Part shown: one piece after another, positions 60,661 to 64,000 of the stretch | Position numbering within the stretch: position 1 is the stretch's first letter | How the letters are laid out: each line of letters opens with the position of its first letter | Origin: Lachnospiraceae bacterium UBA935 | GTDB lineage: Bacteria; Bacillota; Clostridia; Lachnospirales; Lachnospiraceae | Assembly: GCA_002293525.1 (NCBI GenBank) | Contig: DBDJ01000018.1 | Coordinates: forward strand, 564-64,563 | Direction: 5' to 3' | DNA: 64,000 nucleotides | The notes under the pieces: model-generated | Seen by the model: the letters and a program-made list of their open reading frames with translations, nothing else | Database searches by the model: none | What the model was told of the DNA's origin: nothing | Position numbers and translations under genes: made by a program

Positions 60661-60904
60661 AATAATTCCTCCTTTTCACTTGAACTTTGCTGATTAATAC
60701 AACTATACTATATGTTTGATTTTAAAGCAACATTTCGCTTAAATGAATTGTTTTAGCGGCAAGCTGTTTGTTAGCGCTTAAAGAGAGCGGGGGGAGGGCT
60801 CGGGGACCACCACTTTTTCGATTGGACTTGGGTTTTCCCTTTCATATTACGGTTTCAGGCGTTGATTCGCCCATAGTATTGACTTTATAGACCCAATATT
60901 GCTC

Positions 60905-61172
60905 AAATGATTCCAGTTTCATGCACCGGTTAATGCATGACCCGACAGTATATACTGTTCACCCCAGCTTCCTTTACTGCCAGATTATAGGCATCCTCAA
61001 AAAAAAGCGTTTAGCGTATTCATAACCGCCGCCACGTTCAAAATAGTCACTGTTTACATCGAAGACCATTTCATCAATGACTTTTGTGTCCTTCTGTAGA
61101 ATTAATTTCGCTGTCTGAGAAGCCGATGAATGGCGGTCTGAGGGATAGCCTTTAAAATAAATCGCCAGTGAC
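60905..61172 (-). pseudogene. Remnant of a plasmid mobilisation (Mob/Pre-type) relaxase gene
   Basis: Conceptual translation of the minus strand gives IYFKGYPSDRHSSASQ, then VIDEMVFDVNSDYFERGGGY and EYAKRFF. After a shift at eight As (60999-61006) it continues EDAYNLAVKEAG, and after another shift EQYILS. This order and wording match the middle of Mob/Pre relaxases. Stops and at least two frameshifts make it non-functional. Upstream bases (to about 61260) may hold the N terminus (MAKITAVAIYQIS) in another frame. It marks past plasmid or integrative-element DNA. The rest of 60661-61361 shows nothing else I can support. Confidence 0.55.
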
Positions 61173-61361
61173 TATGGCAGAAATACGGCATTTCTTAAAG
61201 TGCCGGTGCACTGATCTGATAAATCGCGACTGCAGTGATCTTTGCCATCAGCTGACCGCATAAGCAACGTTCTGAAAATTAATCAGCATAATAAACCAGC
61301 AATCGTAAATAATATACTGTGCATAAAGCATCCCCCAGACTGTCAAATCAAGGAGAAAAAC

Positions 61362-62147
61362 ATGAACGATAAAACCATGAGCAACAAAACCATGAACGAT
61401 AAAACCCCAGCCACAGACGCCACCAAAAAATCAGACAATCCCAACAAATCCAAAAAACCCACACCAGAAGACAAAAGTTCCAACGAAAAGCTAGCCGACG
61501 AAAAAATCGAACAGACCGGCCAGTCCATCCTGGACAAAAACGAACGCAACCACAAACTCCACCTGATCACCATCATCGGCGAAATCGAAGGCCATGAAAA
61601 CCTAGGCAGCAACTCCAAAACGACCAAATACGAGCACATCCTCCCCAAATTGGCTTCCATAGAAGACAGCAACGAAATCGACGGCGTCCTAATCCTGCTG
61701 AACACCATGGGCGGCGATGTAGAAGCCGGCCTTGCCATAGCCGAAATGATCGCGTCCCTGAGCAAGCCCACCGTGTCCCTCGTCTTAGGCGGCAGCCATT
61801 CCATCGGGGTACCCATCGCCGTCAGTACCGGTTATTCCTTTATCGTGCCGACCGGCACCATGGTCATCCACCCGGTCCGCCTCAACGGCATGGTAATCGG
61901 CGTGCCGCAGACATTTGATTACTTCAAACAGATCCAGGCCCGGATAACCGGCTTCGTCTGCTCGCACTGCCGGATCAAGGAGTCTAGGCTGGAAGAACTG
62001 ATGATGGAAACCGGCTTCCTGACCAAAGACGTAGGCAGTATCCTGGTGGGAGAAGACGCGGTAAAAGAAGGAATCATCAACGAAACCGGAGGAATCAAGG
62101 AGGCGGTCTGGAAATTACATGAAATGATTGATGAATCCAAGATTTGA
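61362..62147 (+). CDS. ClpP/TepA-like serine protease
   Basis: A 261-residue member of the ClpP/SDH fold family like Bacillus TepA. The first 65 residues are a Lys/Thr/Asn-rich disordered region with the repeat MNDKT-MSNKT-MNDKT. The protease core follows: LLNTMGGDVEAGLAIAEMI (oxyanion region), the nucleophile Ser in LVLGGSHSIGVPIAV, and the His in MVIHPVRLNG; DVGSILVGEDAVKEGIINE closes the fold. Catalytic residues look intact. Start ATG 61362 follows AAGGAG; the longer frame from 61242 has no SD. Tandem repeats and a regulated promoter follow. Role in protein quality control or spore formation is family-based. Confidence 0.87.
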   Translation: MNDKTMSNKTMNDKTPATDATKKSDNPNKSKKPTPEDKSSNEKLADEKIEQTGQSILDKNERNHKLHLITIIGEIEGHENLGSNSKTTKYEHILPKLASIEDSNEIDGVLILLNTMGGDVEAGLAIAEMIASLSKPTVSLVLGGSHSIGVPIAVSTGYSFIVPTGTMVIHPVRLNGMVIGVPQTFDYFKQIQARITGFVCSHCRIKESRLEELMMETGFLTKDVGSILVGEDAVKEGIINETGGIKEAVWKLHEMIDESKI

Positions 62148-62190
62148 TGATGTAATCCCGTCCTTGACAATAGACGTGGTTAACAGTGAA

Positions 62191-62274
62191 GACAATGAGA
62201 AGTGGTTAATAGACAATGAGAAGAGGTTAATGGACAATGAGAAGAGGTTAATGGGCAATGAGAAATGGTTAAAT
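62191..62274 (+). repeat. 21-bp tandem repeat, four copies
   Basis: GACAATGAGAAGAGGTTAATG and variants at 62191-62211, 62212-62232, 62233-62253 and 62254-62274, with a half copy before. They sit directly upstream of the ytrA-type promoter, with no spacers, so this is not CRISPR. Confidence 0.9.
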
Positions 62275-62279
62275 TTGCC

Positions 62280-62332
62280 TTGACAAATTAACCATGACTG
62301 TGTATACTGTATATATGTCATGATATACAGTA
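62280..62332 (+). promoter_or_regulatory. Promoter and palindromic operator of the YtrA-type operon
   Basis: TTGACA (62280-62285), 17-bp spacer, TATACT (62303-62308). Overlapping the -10 is a perfect 10-bp inverted repeat TACTGTATAT (62305-62314) with ATATACAGTA (62323-62332), 8 bp apart; a good candidate for binding by the GntR/YtrA repressor encoded next. Confidence 0.75.
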
Positions 62333-62343
62333 AAGGGATCGAC

Positions 62344-62718
62344 ATGAATATAATTATATCAAATCAATCCAGCGTGCCACTTTACGCACAAATTATTGAG
62401 CAGGTCAAAGCACAAATACTGTCAGGAGAATTAATGGAAGACGAAATGCTCCCTTCGCTTCGACAGTTGGCTCGAGATTTAAAAATCAGCGTATTGACTA
62501 CTACCAGAGCATATAGCGAGCTTGAGCAGGAAGGATATATTACAAGCCGACAAGGGAAAGGATTCTTTGTCATGGCAAGCAGTTCTAAGCTGATACATGA
62601 ACAGCTACTTAAGAAGGTGGAAATTAACTTGGACAATGCAATTAAGGCGGCGCAGACTATATCCATGTCAGATGATGAAATTATCAGCCTTTTGCGGCTT
62701 TTATTGGAGACTAACTAA
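62344..62718 (+). CDS. YtrA-subfamily GntR transcriptional regulator
   Basis: 124 residues: a GntR winged helix (about 8-77; VPLYAQIIEQVKAQILSGEL, LPSLRQLARDLKISVLTTTR, LEQEGYITSRQGKGFFV) and a short C-terminal dimer helix pair, as in YtrA, without a large effector domain. ATG 62344 has AAAGGGA as SD. It is the first gene of an operon with an ABC ATPase and permease, the typical YtrA context where cell-wall active drugs derepress the transporter. The palindrome over its promoter fits autoregulation. Confidence 0.9.
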   Translation: MNIIISNQSSVPLYAQIIEQVKAQILSGELMEDEMLPSLRQLARDLKISVLTTTRAYSELEQEGYITSRQGKGFFVMASSSKLIHEQLLKKVEINLDNAIKAAQTISMSDDEIISLLRLLLETN

Positions 62719-62737
62719 GATATAAGAGAGGTGAAAT

Positions 62738-63598
62738 ATGATTGAAAATTATTTAGAATTAAGGGGTGTCAGCAAGAGTTTCCCCGAATTTAAACTTAAT
62801 AACATAAGCTTTGTGTTGCCTAAAGGGTATATCATGGGGCTTGTAGGCCCAAACGGAGCCGGAAAGACAACATCTATACAACTTATACTAAATATGCTGG
62901 AAAAAGAAGCGGGAGATATTCTTGTTTTAGGTAAAGATAATATAAGATACGAAAATAGTATAAAACAGAGTATTGGCGTTGTTTTCGATAGTATTTTTTA
63001 TGTGGATAGCTGGACCGTGAAAGACACTGAAAAGGCAATATCGATTTTTTATAAGGATTGGAAACATGATGTTTTTATTGAATTAACTAAGCAATTTGAT
63101 TTGCCACAAGGAAAAAAAATAGGAGAGTTTTCGCGAGGTATGCAAATGAAACTTATGCTTGCCTGTGCGCTCTCCCATAATGCTAAGCTGCTCATATTAG
63201 ACGAACCGACCAGCGGGCTTGACCCTGTTATACGCGACGAGTTTTTAGAAATCCTACAAGAATATATCAAAGACGGGGAAAGAAGCGTTCTGTTTTCTAC
63301 CCATATTACCACAGACTTAGAACGGGTTGCCGACTATATTACGCTTTTACATAAAGGTGAGTTGATTTACACTGGTAGTATGGAATTATTATTGGGCAGT
63401 TATCGTCTTATTAAGGGTAGGCCACAAGATTTAACTAAAGATCTTGAGAAGAACATTATTGGGTTGCGTAAAACAGACATGAATTTTGAAGGGTTGATCG
63501 GCATGAAAGAAGCGTCCCAATATAAGAATTTTGTTATTGATTCCGCAACAATTGATGATATTATTATCAGAATAAGCCATGGAGGTGCAAAAAAATGA
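62738..63598 (+). CDS. ABC transporter ATP-binding protein
   Basis: ATPase of an export-type ABC system. Walker A LVGPNGAGKTTSIQ, Q loop in SIGVVFDSIF, signature EFSRGMQMKLMLA (SRGMQ in place of SGGQ, common in this subfamily), Walker B LLILDEPTSGLDPV and the H loop FSTHITTDL are intact. The C-terminal extension after about residue 215 is usual for YtrB/EcsA-like members. It lies 20 bp after the YtrA-type regulator and overlaps the permease gene by 4 bp (ATGA). Substrate unknown; family links it to antimicrobial peptide or cell-wall stress. Confidence 0.92.
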   Translation: MIENYLELRGVSKSFPEFKLNNISFVLPKGYIMGLVGPNGAGKTTSIQLILNMLEKEAGDILVLGKDNIRYENSIKQSIGVVFDSIFYVDSWTVKDTEKAISIFYKDWKHDVFIELTKQFDLPQGKKIGEFSRGMQMKLMLACALSHNAKLLILDEPTSGLDPVIRDEFLEILQEYIKDGERSVLFSTHITTDLERVADYITLLHKGELIYTGSMELLLGSYRLIKGRPQDLTKDLEKNIIGLRKTDMNFEGLIGMKEASQYKNFVIDSATIDDIIIRISHGGAKK

Positions 63599-64000
63599 TG
63601 GGCTTTTTAAGAATTACTAAGTTAGATTTTTTCACTATGAAATCTCAGTTATCGGGTTATGTATCATTGGCGCTAATTATAATGATATTTAGTTTTTTAG
63701 ATGCATCTCTTGCAGTAGTATGCATTTCCGGCGCATGGTTTGTGGCATTGGTATCATCCAATATCTTTGCCATACAGGAAAAAAATAAACTTGATCATCT
63801 GTATGGTTCGGTTTCTGTAGGATTACGAGATATTGTATTTGGGAGATATACCTTTATGATACTTAACTATCTTTTATCTTTTTTTGCGATTATAGTGATA
63901 TACTTCTTCTTTAAACTGATCGGAAAAAATGAATTAAATTATTCTGATATTGTACTTGATTTTAGTTTATCATTTTTAGTTTATTCCATTATAACGGGAA
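63595..64000 (+). CDS. ABC-2-type permease, 3'-truncated by window end
   Basis: The frame is open to the end of the window (about 135 residues). It begins MMGFLRITKLDFFTMKSQL and shows at least three membrane segments (SLALIIMIFSFLDASLAVV, GAWFVALVSSNIFAI, MILNYLLSFFAIIVIYFFF), with the EKNKLDHLYGSVSVGLRDIVFGRY loop typical of ABC2_membrane_5 proteins. GGAGGTG lies inside the end of the ATPase gene, and ATG 63595 overlaps its stop, so the two are coupled. It is the membrane partner of the preceding ATPase. Confidence 0.88.
   Translation, partial: MMGFLRITKLDFFTMKSQLSGYVSLALIIMIFSFLDASLAVVCISGAWFVALVSSNIFAIQEKNKLDHLYGSVSVGLRDIVFGRYTFMILNYLLSFFAIIVIYFFFKLIGKNELNYSDIVLDFSLSFLVYSIITG

Overview
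The window reads as chromosome of an anaerobic, low-to-mid GC Gram-positive bacterium of the class Clostridia, most likely Lachnospiraceae or a close relative. This is inference from gene content: an Rnf complex encoded in the order C-D-G-E-A-B, a Na+-translocating decarboxylase pair, Rex, ispH overlapping an S1-domain gene, a SleB-type hydrolase, a clostridial cyclic-lactone (AgrD-type) peptide and a VanG-type D-Ala-D-Ser ligase. Ribosome-binding sites are strong AGGAGG types. I saw no rRNA, tRNA, CRISPR array or intact transposase.

Layout. 0-2.6 kb: beta and alpha subunits of a Na+-pumping decarboxylase. 2.6-3.9 kb: an AT-rich patch with a frameshifted thioredoxin-like lipoprotein and a small secreted peptide whose end is formed by a palindromic repeat element. 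4-13.3 kb: a hybrid histidine kinase, TetR and RpiR regulators, a BaiN-like flavoprotein, cmk, ispH, an S1 protein and cheR. 13.3-16 kb: a second AT-rich patch with a broken radical SAM gene, an acetyltransferase and an orphan gene. 17.2-23 kb: the rnf operon, in which RnfE carries a tail of about 300 residues built of tandem repeats. 23-25.6 kb: an agr-like locus (LytTR regulator, AgrD-like peptide, degenerate sensor kinase) with no agrB in the window. 26-36 kb: GH25 and SleB cell-wall hydrolases, an AP2-type DNA-binding protein, thrC, a GGDEF protein with an altered receiver, rsmI, a GntR regulator and isocitrate dehydrogenase. 36.7-41.8 kb: two paralogous secreted GH18 proteins, one with an intact active site and one that has lost the catalytic Glu. 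42-46.3 kb: a vanRS-vanG-vanT-like cluster without a D,D-dipeptidase. 46.4-54.3 kb: an ABC-F ATPase, rex, a coiled-coil protein, nnr, mazF, a CNNM/CBS membrane protein and yebC. 54.5-64 kb: metY, a multi-pass membrane protein with a repetitive charged tail, an N-acetylhexosamine-kinase-like gene with a convergent AraC regulator, a decayed mobilisation gene, a ClpP/TepA-like protease and a YtrA-type regulator with its ABC exporter, which runs off the window.

How the parts fit. Energy metabolism couples the decarboxylase Na+ pump, Rnf and the redox sensor Rex. The active chitinase, its inactive paralogue and the hexosamine kinase suggest uptake and use of GlcNAc-containing glycans. Peptidoglycan is addressed by GH25, SleB and the VanG/VanT pair. 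A recurring trait is short tandem repeats, in intergenic DNA (units of about 12-21 bp) and in-frame in coding DNA (15- and 18-bp units), which makes unusual charged tails on RnfE and on the 55.9-58.0 kb membrane protein. The agr-like locus, the RnfE tail, the inactive chitinase and the incomplete van cluster are the best candidates for undescribed biology.
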